From NCBI GenBank assembly GCA_936440205.1, contig OW387146.1, positions 24,118,458 to 24,182,457 on the forward strand: DNA of 64,000 bases, read 5' to 3'. The stretch's first letter is position 1. Each line of letters opens with the position of its first letter. The notes under the pieces were generated by a model. That model made no database searches. It saw only the letters and a program-made list of their open reading frames with translations, and was not told the origin of the DNA. The DNA comes from Lepidonotus clava (lineage: Eukaryota > Annelida > Polychaeta > Phyllodocida > Polynoidae). Positions 21,853-64,000 of the stretch are shown here, piece after piece. The translations under genes were made by a program, and so were the position numbers.

Positions 21853-22369
21853 ATTAAATTTGAATTGGTCGAATTTCAAAATTCGAGAATTGAAATCAAA
21901 ATTCTAATTGAGTTTAATCCCTAATTTTGAGAATCAAAAATATTTATCAAATTTAAAAGATCAAAATCAAAATTCAAAGTCCAAATCCAAATTAAAATCA
22001 AACTGAATTTCCAAAATCCGAAATTTTAAAGTTTTGCTTAAAGTTTTTTTTTTTTTTTAAATAATTCCTTTTATTTCTGAAACCTAAGGGTATATCTCAG
22101 GTTACAAAAATGCTGGAAATCCAAGATGGCGGAAATCCAAGATGGCGGAAATCCAAGATGGATGACAATCTGACAATCAATTATCAATCACCAACTTTTA
22201 ATGTCATCAAAGTTAGTCAAAAATTTGAAAAAATCATAAAATAAACACCAGGCTATAAAGCTTAGTCAATGATTATCCCAATAAAGGTACTTGATTGGTT
22301 GTATTATACTATAGGTAATAGGATGGCAACAGATTAGAAGTTATAGATCATTCAGTCAATATATTTGCC

Positions 22370-22660
22370 AAACTAAGATGGTGGACAGCCAACTTTTGTC
22401 AAATTCAAGATGGCCGCTATCCTACTTCCTCTCAAATTCAATATGGCCGCCACCTGACTTCCTGTTATTGTATTTCCAAGATGGCCACCGGTCAACTTCC
22501 TGTCTAATCCAATATGGCCGCCAACCTACTTCCTGTTATTGTATTTTTCAAGATGGCCGCCAACTGACTTCCTGTCTTTGAATTTTCAAGATGGCCGCCA
22601 ACTGACTTCCTGTTTTTGAAATTTTCAAGATGGCCGCCAACTGACTTTCTGTTGCAATAA
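22370..22660. repeat. Array of YY1-like and ETS-like sites in the leader
   Basis: About seven units of 35-50 bp, each joining CAAGATGGCCGCC (or AATATGGCCGCC) to a C-A-A-C-x-x-ACTTCCTG block. AAGATGGC fits the YY1 core and ACTTCCTG reversed (CAGGAAGT) fits the ETS core. Spacing varies slightly, so it is a degenerate tandem array. Confidence 0.75.
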
Positions 22661-23536
22661 GATGCCTACCAAAAGTTCATATCACCAAAAGTCAGGCAAA
22701 AATCATTAAAGTCTTGAAAATAACCACCAAGTTTTGAAGCCTAGTATTCAATAATTCTAACTAACTGAGTTATACATTCATAACACCACTATTAATGACA
22801 GGATGGCAATGGATAATGGCCAGAGTTAGAGTAAATGCTCTGAGTTACAGCCAATGAAAACTCCTAAATACAGGTCAAAAATTGAAAAAGTCACAAAAAT
22901 AATCTCCAGGGTGGGTAGCCTAGACCAATTGCAACTTAAATTCATAAGAAATAGGAGTGGATGGTTTATCTATAAGAAAGGATGGCCCAGATTAAATTGA
23001 GTCAATGATAGGCTATATTTGGTCTGATCCAAGATGGATGACCTTAAACCATGTGGCTCAGGTCACTCAGAAAATAGGTCAGAGTTAAAGTTATCAGAAA
23101 GTGTCCAAAATGCAGAAATAATCCCTATAATTCAAAGTATAGGGGGAATAGAGTTCATAAAAATGTTGAATATATAGTTTCCAGACTTTAGAAATGTAGG
23201 ATGGCTTTGGATTAGAGGGGGTAATTTGGGGGTGGTTAAAATGGCCACCCTCACCCTCCCTCCTGGGTGGGAAAGGAAGTTACAAAACTCCCATAAAAGT
23301 TCACTAAAACCACCCAAATTCACATAAAGTTCATCATCAAATGTATAACAATCCTCCTATGAATAAATCCTGTGGGTGTAAATCCTGTGAGTTGTTCCTG
23401 TGTGTCCTTTTGAGAGCTACTCCAATTGTAAACAATAGGAAAGTAGGTCTGTCTCCTGTGAAAAGTCTATCTCCACAAAACTGTCCAATTTCACTCAATC
23501 TTTCTCCAATTTTCACAAAATCCACATGGGTAAGTA

Positions 23537-23548
23537 CTCCTGGCACCA
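23537..23548 (-). promoter_or_regulatory. Primer-binding site candidate
   Basis: TGGTGCCAGGAG one base inside the 5' LTR (element direction) fits the 3' end of a tRNA ending TGGCACCA. The tRNA species is not identified. Confidence 0.6.
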
Positions 23549-23549
23549 A

Positions 23550-23769
23550 TGTAATACTTTGGCATGTATATAACACTTACTTGTGGTCTTGGAAGGGTGA
23601 GATGGAGGCCTCTGATGAGCAGCAAGGTGTACTTGTGGTTCATTCAAAGGTCAGGGATCATCTACCAGTTGCCGCTCCCGGATGCCGCTTCCCGCCCCTG
23701 GACGCGTCACTGATCGCGGCGCCCCCTAGCGGATCACCCGAGAACGACGCGCTCCTCGCGTCGACAACA
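23550..23769 (-). repeat. LTR of the Gag-only element (5' LTR in element direction)
   Basis: 220 bp, reads as identical to 19061-19280, followed by the target duplication TTAT. Confidence 0.9.
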
Positions 23770-23773
23770 TTAT

Positions 23774-24530
23774 TATAACCCCATGGTTATGGATCAAAGC
23801 CTAAGGCAAAGTGCACGTGCACCCAGCAGAGACGAGTGCACATGCACCCACAGTCTACAGGGCCAGATTTGGTTCACAATCACATCTTTCTGTAGCCTTG
23901 ATTTGAAATATTCATTATAACTACAAGCAGTACTCAAAGGATATGAAACCTTTATTTAAAAGATGAATCTATTTGTTCGATAACTAGATTCGAGGTAAAG
24001 TTAATCAAGAACATAGCAACCCGTCATGACTGTCACACTCACGGACCCACGTTTCAAAATGGCATGTCATTCCAACGTCAACGATTATTTTTTCGCACGA
24101 TCGTCATAAAGTTAACGTCGTCTGATCAAACGTTTAACAATCAACATGCACTAATTCTTGACATTAACATTACTGATAGACTTGCTTTAACAGATCTTAA
24201 CGTAAATAACTAGAAATTCAAACAAACCTTACTCGAAACCTTCAAAATTTCACCAGTCTTCTTTATCCTGCGACGTTTCAGTTACTTCTTAATTGATTCT
24301 ACTTTTATGACGTTGACGGAATTGAAAAGTGCTAATTTAGCATGCACTGAACGAAATGGAACTTAGTTTTTTTTCTTCCTTTTTTAAATCTCGGCATTTT
24401 ACGGTTTCAACTGTAAGCAATAATGATAATGCTTAATGGTTGCTGTTTGAAGTAAAATATTATGAATGAAACCTAGCGCGCTCTCTGAGAAAAGGAAATA
24501 TTTCTAAATTCGACGCGCCATCTGTCGGCT
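23774..24530. other. Upstream region of the PP2A scaffold gene
   Basis: Begins 4 bp after the LTR element's target duplication. It contains CACGTGCACCCAGC and a GCACATGCACCC stretch near 23810-23850, possible E-box and MITE remnants, then AT-rich sequence. No gene. Confidence 0.4.
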
Positions 24531-24596
24531 TGCGTTGGAACTCTTGGCGTTCGTCGGGTGTCAACTTTCGCCATTTTCCCGTCGGGAGTTCACAAT
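24531..24596 (+). promoter_or_regulatory. TATA-less promoter and 5' UTR of the PP2A scaffold gene
   Basis: A GC-richer stretch just before the ATG holds TCGCCATTTT (24569-24578, reversed AAAATGGCGA), a YY1/initiator-type element common near start sites of housekeeping genes. No TATA box is present. The exact transcription start is not known. Confidence 0.45.
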
Positions 24597-57279
<32,683 letters not shown>

Positions 57280-57301
57280 GAAAAGGTTCTGCGAAATTAT
57301 G

Positions 57302-57770
57302 GTAAGTAAAGTTAAAGCAATGTAATCATGGAGAGAATATATCATGAGGCTTGCTCTCGGAAAATTTATTAAAAAACCTTCAACTACTTAGCTTTTTTTT
57401 GTGGAAATATTAGCTTGTTCTATTGTGCCGAATAATTGATTTGCCCCTCCCTCTCTACAAAAATTAAATTCACATGCCGAATCTTCGGTGAGGGTCAGAA
57501 TAAATGAGATGCAAAGTTAGGTTCATTATACTTCCAAAAAAACTGTAAAAGAAATAGCTTAGAAACTTTGCAACTGCAATAATGTATACAAAGAAAACTT
57601 TGCTTTGATTTTTCATCATCCAGAATTTGGTACTTTTCCAAGTAAAGCTATGCATAATTGAACTTGTATAAGAGGTTTCCTATTATAGAAATAAGACTGT
57701 CTTGTTAGAATTAGAATAATTAATTACATCAGAAGAATTTAACAAATCGCCTTGATTTTTTCTGATTCAG
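57302..57770 (+). other. Probable intron in the PP2A-A 3' UTR
   Basis: A strong donor, ATG|GTAAGTAAAG, lies 22 nt after the stop codon. A matching acceptor TCTGATTCAG ends at 57770. The distance from the stop is under the roughly 50-nt limit that triggers nonsense-mediated decay. Confidence 0.5.
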
Positions 57771-58990
57771 ATTGGACGACTCTTTAGTCTCAAGTTGTGC
57801 TCATTGATTATGTTGGCTGAAACAAAGCGAAAAGACATCACTTCGACAAACTGAAATCAAACAACATTAAACATCTATCGTGACCGAGGTATTGTCATTG
57901 TTTAAAACTGACACATATGTAGCTTCATAGGTTCACGAAACCGCTTTTATTTTTTTAACCCCATATCGGTATTTTTTTTCTCTCTCAAACTGCTTTACTG
58001 TGGCATTGGTATTTGCCAAATGGCCTTTATCTGTTTGTCGACTGATGCTAATTTTCATGATTTCATTGGTCTCGGTGCAAGATGAACGAAATCGAAAGTC
58101 TTCAAGAAATGTATGTACACAAGATAGAGACTTAATTCTAATAATCTGCTAGAGTGTTTAATCGCCCTGAACGGTGCAAGATTTTCAAGTATGATGCTAA
58201 GATATTATAATTATCACATGGAACTAGTCCATCGGTGTTACGACTATTCTGAAAGTTGGAGTCTGTGAGATGATGTGAAGAGTATTGTAACGGAGCCTAG
58301 TGCATTTTTTGAAAGGTGTAACGGAGCCTGACGCATTTTTTGAAAGGTGTAACGGAGCCTGGTGCATTTTTTGGAAGGTGTAACGGAGCATGGTGCATTT
58401 TTTGAAAGGTGATATTGAAGATATAGTTTTACATGGAGTGTGCTGATAAATGTATAAAAACATGTTTCTTCATGATAATAATAATAATATAATTTTCCTC
58501 CGTGTGTGTTGTAGAAAACAAAACTATGGAGAAGAATGTAATTCATATCCTCCCAAACTCACCAAACCCTTCCCCTATATTTACTTTCCAACAAGCACTG
58601 CCCGTTTGATTGATTTTTTTTTGTACATAGCTTATAGACATCAGAAAATTAACATTGTGTTTGATTGAAGTAAATAGTAGCGTAGCTTTTATATGCAGTA
58701 CTTCTCCGTAAGCTTAGTATATCGAAGTACCCTCCCCAACCCTTGAGGTCCGGTTCTACTCTCTCGTTGATCGTATTGTGTTTGACAAAATATCTATGTG
58801 CTTAAACCAATCAGATGTTATCAATGTTTTTATTACAAAATGGATTTAATAACCATATGAGTGTTAACTGTCGTTTTTACATTGGTTTTAGACTGACTTG
58901 GTCCCAGTGAACTATTTACTATTACGGTTGAAAAAAAAGACTGACCACCTTGTTAGTTATTGGTCAATAAAAAATATAATCAAAAAGTGT
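57771..58990 (+). other. Probable 3' UTR of the PP2A-A gene
   Basis: It follows the proposed 3' UTR intron and is AT-rich and non-coding. It contains a 31-bp minisatellite and a first good poly(A) signal, AATAAA, at 58966-58971. Other AATAAA copies further down could extend it. Confidence 0.4.
58286..58409 (+). repeat. 31-bp minisatellite, four copies
   Basis: TGTAACGGAGCCTGGTGCAT plus TTTTTTGAAAGG, four near-identical tandem units with one or two changes each, in the likely PP2A-A 3' UTR. Confidence 0.9.
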
Positions 58991-60400
58991 ATTCCCTTCA
59001 ATAAATTGGATTACAGTTAATGTGGTTGTATTTGTGAAGGTAGGAATGCGATAGTTGTTTACGGAAAGAAGTTAAAAGATGAGATGAAAAAAACTGACAA
59101 AAATAGATTAATATGGTTCAAAAGGAACCGTGTGTGGATTGAGAAGTTGAGCATTGGTTCATAATCTTATATTGTGAATACTATGGAATAGTTGTGGTAT
59201 TTTGTATCTTTTAATCGTAAATTGGTGAACAATATGAATGTATCGGTCATAATTTAATGTGTAATGTTATTTTTCGAGGCATTACATGAAGTTAAAACTT
59301 TTCTGTCTAACAATCGAACTGAACTAAAATAAATTGATATCATCTTTAATTTAAAATCCTTATGGATAGAATTTGAAAAGGGTTTGTCATTTGACAAGGA
59401 TGGATCCAATTCATGTCTTCTCTTTTAGATATTGCATCGATAGCATTCTGAACTTTCACTGGTTAAGTTATGATAATTTATAACTATCTAAACCCGGTCA
59501 TTAAGATTTATTTTTATATTACGCAGAGTTTTCCTCATTTTGAGAACGTTGAAATATGTTTAGCTCTTCCATTCATTATACAGGGGCATGTGATTTTTTG
59601 TTGCAAAACCGAAAAGAAATATTCCTATCAAAGTTTTTTTTCAACCAAAACATTTTGGGTTTGACGTAGGCAATACCATTCGCTCCCACTTGTCTAAGTC
59701 TACATTCGCTGTTTCTTTGTAACAAACAACAACGTTTCCAATACAGCTACATTTAATTGAACCGAGCAGGCCCACACTACAGTTTAATTTCAACATCTAA
59801 CACCAAACTTCCTATATATAACCTTCTGCCAAGTCCGCTATCATAGACTTAATATGTTGAGATACAACTGCGTAGTAAATATACATATTACTAACACCAC
59901 TGACGTTGTTTTTCTGGTCAAAATTTTACCAACGTTGTTGTTCAACGTTACATCTGAAACTGTTGTGATTTATGTTATCATGTTTTCTTGTATTAATTTT
60001 TTGTTTTTGCGTGATCTATACCACTTCTATAGTCTGCTGTAGTTGTGAAACTTAAAATAAAAAAGCGTGACTATTTTCATTCTCAAAATGGAAGTTGTAC
60101 AAGTATTCCGTTGTGACTTAACGCTCAGCTTCTACTTGAATTTGATATTCTAAACGAATATATCTACATCTCTACAAATTTCCCCAAAAACATTTTCGCT
60201 GTAATTCAAAATAATTAGTGATGATAATAGCAAGATAAGACTGTAGAGGAGGAAATATTGGTAAAGAGTCTGTATTTACGGAAAATCTGTTATACAGAAA
60301 TCGGAGCGAAAACGTGCTTTGCTTTAAAGAAAACACATTTACAACCATACAACTGCGGTTGGTAGGTTTTACATAGTGGAGGTCATTGCTCCTGGCTCCT
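58991..60400. other. Non-coding, nothing recognised
   Basis: AT-rich, with chance frames of about 60 codons only. Several AATAAA hexamers could be alternative PP2A-A ends. Confidence 0.35.
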
Positions 60401-60409
60401 CCCCCTTCT

Positions 60410-60675
60410 AACAGGCCACGCCCACTATACTTTTGACCACGCCCAGTCTCGTCAGATAAGGCAACAAGGAAACTTCTCCATAATTACTCTTCTCTGTCCT
60501 TTACTGGTATGCCTACCATTTATGTACATCTAGCTACAAAAAAAGACTAAAGATTTGTGCTCTGTGACAAAATTAAGCCCGTTTATGTTATAATTGACCA
60601 TGCCACGCCCATATGTATTTGCCACGCCCATCTGGCTCTTAGGCCACGCCCACAATGCTGTTGGCCACGCCTCTT
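60410..60675. repeat. Cluster 1 of GCCACGCCC motifs
   Basis: Six matches to (G)CCACGCCC in about 265 bp, irregularly spaced, all in the same orientation. The reverse, GGGCGTGG, is a KLF/SP-type core. Confidence 0.7.
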
Positions 60676-60984
60676 AAAACATTATTCGCTACTTTGTTAT
60701 TGACATTGCCGTTATCTGTAAGACATGTCTTGTGCCGTTCGTTATATATGATATATTCGAATATTGTACAGCAAAACCATACAAGAAACATGTATCAAAA
60801 GCCATTATAAGTGTTGTGAGAAACCAAACAAATATGCTGACTCTCTCTCGATACAACCAATACTGATCAAATCTTGATGGGCAGGATTGGTAATGATAAC
60901 TGTTTGTTAAAATGTAAGATAAAATTCACTGTTAGTTGTCATTCATGAGATGGACCCAAACTGGTTACCCCACCTGCCACTTTT

Positions 60985-61115
60985 TCTCCAAGCCACGCCC
61001 AATTTTCTTCCAAGCCACGCCCAGTTCCCCCCAAGCCACGCCCAATGTGCCCTAAGCCACGCCCACTTTCCTCAAACTCCTCCCACTTTTCCAATAGCCA
61101 CACCCACATTTCCCA
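60985..61115. repeat. Cluster 2 of AGCCACGCCC motifs
   Basis: Five units of about 20 bp (AAGCCACGCCCA plus C/T-rich spacer), the last one changed to AGCCACACCCA. It has the same orientation and core as cluster 1, 300 bp away. Confidence 0.75.
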
Positions 61116-62570
61116 TATACGGAGAGGTTCAGTAAGTAAGTAGGGTTCGTCCTCTCACCCGCACTGGGTAGGCCAAGAAAAATATCCAAATTTACTAAAA
61201 AAAGGTTTTTTTTTCATTTAAAAAAATATTGATGTTGCCGTCATCTAAAAATTAATTAACATGTTAATGAACGGTTACCAGTGAGCCATCTGTTTTGTAA
61301 TTTTGTGGTTTGAAATAAAAATTGGAAGACAAAAGTTGGTGCGGTCGGAGAAGAGAAACTTGTCATTTTCTTTTGGCCTAGTTGGCTTGCGGGTTGGAGT
61401 TGCGACAGAAAAGTGTGTTGTTGGTAGTCATCTTACTTCTGACGAATATCTGAAAGGTAATAAAGTCATGTGAATTGAAATGTTGAAAAACCGTGTTCAT
61501 TTTTGTTTCCATTGATACTCCCAACGTAGCCTAATTACCCCAAAGTTTGACAATTGTTTTTATTCAGTATTCATGAGATGCACAGAAATAAGCCATTTTT
61601 ATATAGCAAATTATTGTCACTGCATGAATGAAAGGCTACCAAACTAAAGTATTTTGCTAGGCGCCTAAACTTATGAAAGAGTAAATCAAGTACCAATAAT
61701 TTAAATTTAGAAAATTTATATTTTTCTTGACTCCACTTTTGGAATCGCGTGGCTGCCACTGATGAGGGTTGGACTTATGTAACTGACAAATATATAATAA
61801 GTTATTTGTTAAAGCTAGATAGTTTTATTGCATAGTATTCTGGCCATCATAAACGAGAAGAACACACTTTAAAACTTCATATAAATAAGTTGTTCTATTC
61901 GTAGCTGTGTTTGTTACTACCCCGCACGTCACTTCTCCAAAACACAAGTATTACACTTCTACCCTAGCCAGTTGAAAGTAGACCTCTGGTACCAGTCAAA
62001 CCAGTTACGTCACACTATGGCTCTATCCATCTACCCTAAATCCTTATTACCGAAGTCTAAAGCTTGGCTCGTGACTACTTAAAAATCATTGAAGTACATA
62101 AAATACATTTATTCACAATGATTACATGTGCAAATTATCCTGTCACTGGTAATTTGTACTAGCATAATTTGAATACAATTATTTCATTTGTAGAATATTT
62201 CAAACGCAAGTTGAATTATGCCTTACACTATAGTTAAGTATGGGTAAGACCACCAGCAAAGAATCGGGAACTTAATTTATATTATCATAACCTTTTTCAT
62301 GGGAAGAGCTACTATTGTACTAGAAAATGAAGATACTGATTTTCACTTTTAAATGTTTGATGTTTGAAGTTTGCCATGTAAAAAAAGTAAAAGGTTTTTA
62401 TATAGACATTAAGCTTTTTTTTTTTTTTTTTTTTTCAAAGTGGAGTCCTAAAAAAATCTTTACCATTTATTTCCTCCTTATTGTGACCGCCGATAAATAT
62501 CTGCACAGATTTTACAATGAAACTGTTTGGCAGTTTGTTTTTTATAACAGTTTTTCTCCACACTAAAAAA
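61116..62570. other. Non-coding, weak exon-like signal near 61335-61458
   Basis: GC-richer text from about 61335 ends in CTGAAAG|GTAATAAAG near 61459, a possible but weak 5' exon and donor. The remainder is AT-rich with a long T-run near 62418. Confidence 0.3.
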
Positions 62571-62599
62571 AATCAAACATAGACCTTTTTGAGCCTCAG

Positions 62600-62690
62600 A
62601 GAATCGGATGTGGACGGTCTCTAACCTGTGACGTCATTTCCGGGATAGGTTTTCCAGTGTGATAGCCGTGGAACTACCTGGGAAGAAAAG
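62600..62690 (+). promoter_or_regulatory. CRE plus ETS promoter and possible first exon of a gene to the right
   Basis: TGACGTCA (62629-62636, a perfect CRE) abuts TTTCCGGG (62637-62644, ETS core). About 50 bp further on, GGAAGAAAAG|GTAAGT makes a near-perfect splice donor at 62691. This is the architecture of a compact TATA-less promoter with a short non-coding first exon. No later exon is seen in the window. Confidence 0.5.
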
Positions 62691-63101
62691 GTAAGTTAAA
62701 TCAGGACAAACATTACTTTTTATTTCAAATATAGGAAAGGTTATGTGTAGTCATCTTTGTGTTATTTTCTATAGCTATATAGAATGCATGTATATAGTGC
62801 ATTGAAACCCCATAGAGACATTGGCATTCACCAGTTTGCTTTGGCTTAATTCACGAGATTGGATTTGTGATAAGCTTAGTGTACATGTAGTAGTGGTGAG
62901 TAGAAGTGACTGGCCCCATTACATATCATGAATATATGTATGTACATGTAAGTTGATTGTTAAAACCTGTACAATAATAAAAAAACAGGCTAAGGAGGCC
63001 AGTAGTAACATGAAACAGATGAACATAAAATTAATCTATTATAGATTGCAATGCATGTAAAAAAAGCAACACTAAGATATTGTCGTTCGTCTAATGTGAA
63101 A
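62691..63101. other. Non-coding, possibly first intron of the gene to the right
   Basis: AT-rich, no coding signal. Confidence 0.3.
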
Positions 63102-63289
63102 ATTTTTGAAGACCCTAAAAAATCGGCGGGGCGAGATAGTCTTTTCTTAAATTTGATAAACGACATGGAACTTAAAGTGACAAAATAGAGGATATGACAC
63201 AGGGCGACATTAAGGGGTTTTAAGATGGACATGCATAGCAAAAACATGGTGACATGCGACATCCCTATTCGACATGGGACATAGGGAAC

Positions 63290-63293
<4 letters not shown>
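63102..63293 (-). repeat. CATGTCG-rich dispersed repeat, copy 2
   Basis: Reverse complement of the family at 18645-18886: shared ends GGGGTTCCCTATG and TTAGGGTCTTCA, shared internal GCGACAT and CGACATGG motifs. Followed at once by a TA microsatellite. Confidence 0.5.

Positions 63294-63353
<60 letters not shown>
63293..63353. repeat. TA microsatellite
   Basis: About 60 bp of TA dinucleotides with two interruptions, directly beside the dispersed repeat. Confidence 0.95.
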
Positions 63354-63357
<4 letters not shown>

Positions 63358-63589
63358 ACACAGAACTATTCTGCAGGCAAAGTGTATCGAGGACATTTGA
63401 ATGATTACTCAGAAAGGCTGAAGGAGACCCTTGCCCCTTATTCTAAATCCGTGTTTTCTCTCTAGGTCCCATGGGCCAAGTTCTGAGCATACTCCAATTC
63501 TAGTCAACATGGGAACCCTGCTCAAGGTTACTCAATATTACCACAAGCATAGGCACTTATTTAAATATTAAATGCCCCATGTCGAACCA

Positions 63590-63700
63590 AACTAACAAGC
63601 ACACGCCTAGATTTGAACCGGTTTACAATCTCCATACCCTCAATTCCACTTTAAGAAACAGGGTATTAACTCTGGCAATTTATCCAGGTTTCAAGTGTAG
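63590..63700 (-). repeat. Possible tRNA-derived SINE fragment
   Basis: On the minus strand CCGGTTCAAATCTAGGCG resembles a pol III B box, with TTGCCAGAGTTAATACCC about 65 nt earlier as a weak A box. No tail or target duplication was established. Confidence 0.3.
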
Positions 63701-64000
63701 CCCTTCATTGAACACAACGTATATTTCTAGACGAAATGTTATTTGGTGAACCATGTGTTAATAAGCCAATTTAGATGTTGAACTTATCTTTGTTCACAAA
63801 CCTATCTTTATTGGGTAAAAGGAATGTACATGTGCATGTGCATGTAATTAGTCTATTTGTATTAAATGGAAAGAAGACAAAATGATGAAAAGCAGTAAAC
63901 ACCTCCAGAAAATATTTTTGTGTGTGATGTATTTATTGATTTAATGTTTTTGACCAATTGGAACAGACTATGGCAACATGGCAACATTATTGTATTTACA
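63701..64000. other. Non-coding right edge
   Basis: AT-rich with a GTGCATGTGCATGT stretch near 63832-63845. No gene supported. Confidence 0.35.

Larger units (their letters stand above)
21463..23549 (-). other. 2-kb non-coding leader of the Gag-only element
   Basis: It lies between the primer site and gag in element direction. It includes poly-T/A blocks near 21680-22060, an array of AAGATGGCCGCC and ACTTCCTG motifs (22375-22650), and AT-rich sequence with scattered CAAGATGG motifs (for example 22122-22160 and 23031). No conserved frame. Confidence 0.6.
19061..23769 (-). mobile_element. Young Gag-only LTR retroelement (4.7 kb), minus strand
   Basis: Direct repeats of 220 bp at 19061-19280 and 23550-23769 read as identical, start TG and end CA. 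They are flanked by the 4-bp duplication TTAT (19057-19060 and 23770-23773). In element direction the order is LTR, primer site starting TGGTGCCA (23548 down), a 2 kb non-coding leader, a Gag frame, a purine tract AGAACGGGGAAGAG (19294 to 19281), LTR. No protease, RT or integrase is visible, so it is non-autonomous as it stands. Identical LTRs argue for a recent insertion. Confidence 0.92.

Noticed and set aside
23341-23778. 145-codon plus-strand frame across the LTR
   Set aside because: It runs through the primer site and LTR of the Gag-only element and has no family features.
63590-63640. tRNA gene on the minus strand
   Set aside because: B-box-like text without a matching cloverleaf.

Overview
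This window comes from an AT-rich invertebrate genome, probably a marine lophotrochozoan or invertebrate deuterostome. The evidence is long introns, one essential metazoan gene split into 14 exons, a very large C2H2 zinc-finger gene, many small inverted-repeat DNA transposons (MITEs), tRNA-like SINE fragments and two young LTR retroelements. I cannot fix the phylum from sequence alone.

Layout. (1) 1-4395, minus: a many-fingered C2H2 zinc-finger gene that runs off the left edge. It has about 24 fingers and an acidic block of about fifteen 28-residue tandem repeats. (2) 4400-9143: intergenic, with MITE fragments. (3) 9144-10201, minus: a membrane glycosyltransferase of the DXD sugar-binding (GT32-like) type. 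A 10-nt first coding exon is proposed at 16690-16699. (4) 10200-19060: repeat-rich DNA with several distinct MITE families, SINE-like pieces and a GC-rich promoter-like patch. (5) 19061-23769, minus: a 4.7 kb LTR element with apparently identical 220-bp LTRs and a 4-bp target duplication. It carries a Gag with an N-terminal helix-hairpin-helix but no pol; its leader holds an array of YY1-like and ETS-like sites. (6) 24597-57279, plus: the complete gene for the PP2A scaffold subunit A (PPP2R1A/B type). All 14 coding exons keep frame and give 591 residues, against 589 in human PPP2R1A. (7) 30968-51328, plus: a 20.4 kb errantivirus-like Ty3/gypsy element inside intron 5 of that gene. It has 607-bp LTRs that read as identical and a 4-bp target duplication. 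Its parts are an extra ORF before gag, gag, protease-RT-RNase H, integrase, two overlapping basic ORFs, a baculovirus-F-like envelope ORF, and an antisense ORF resembling an SGNH hydrolase. (8) 57280-64000: the PP2A 3' UTR with a probable intron just after the stop, a 31-bp minisatellite, clusters of GCCACGCCC, and a CRE/ETS promoter-like site with a splice donor that may start the next gene.

How it fits together: the only clear housekeeping function is the PP2A scaffold, on which catalytic and regulatory B subunits assemble. The large element lies in the same orientation as the host gene and ends only 37 nt before exon 6, so it makes up about 98% of that intron and places a poly(A) signal and a TATA promoter inside an essential gene. 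Both LTR elements look recent because I see no difference between their paired LTRs. The element descriptions are of insertions as they stand; no protein was reassembled.
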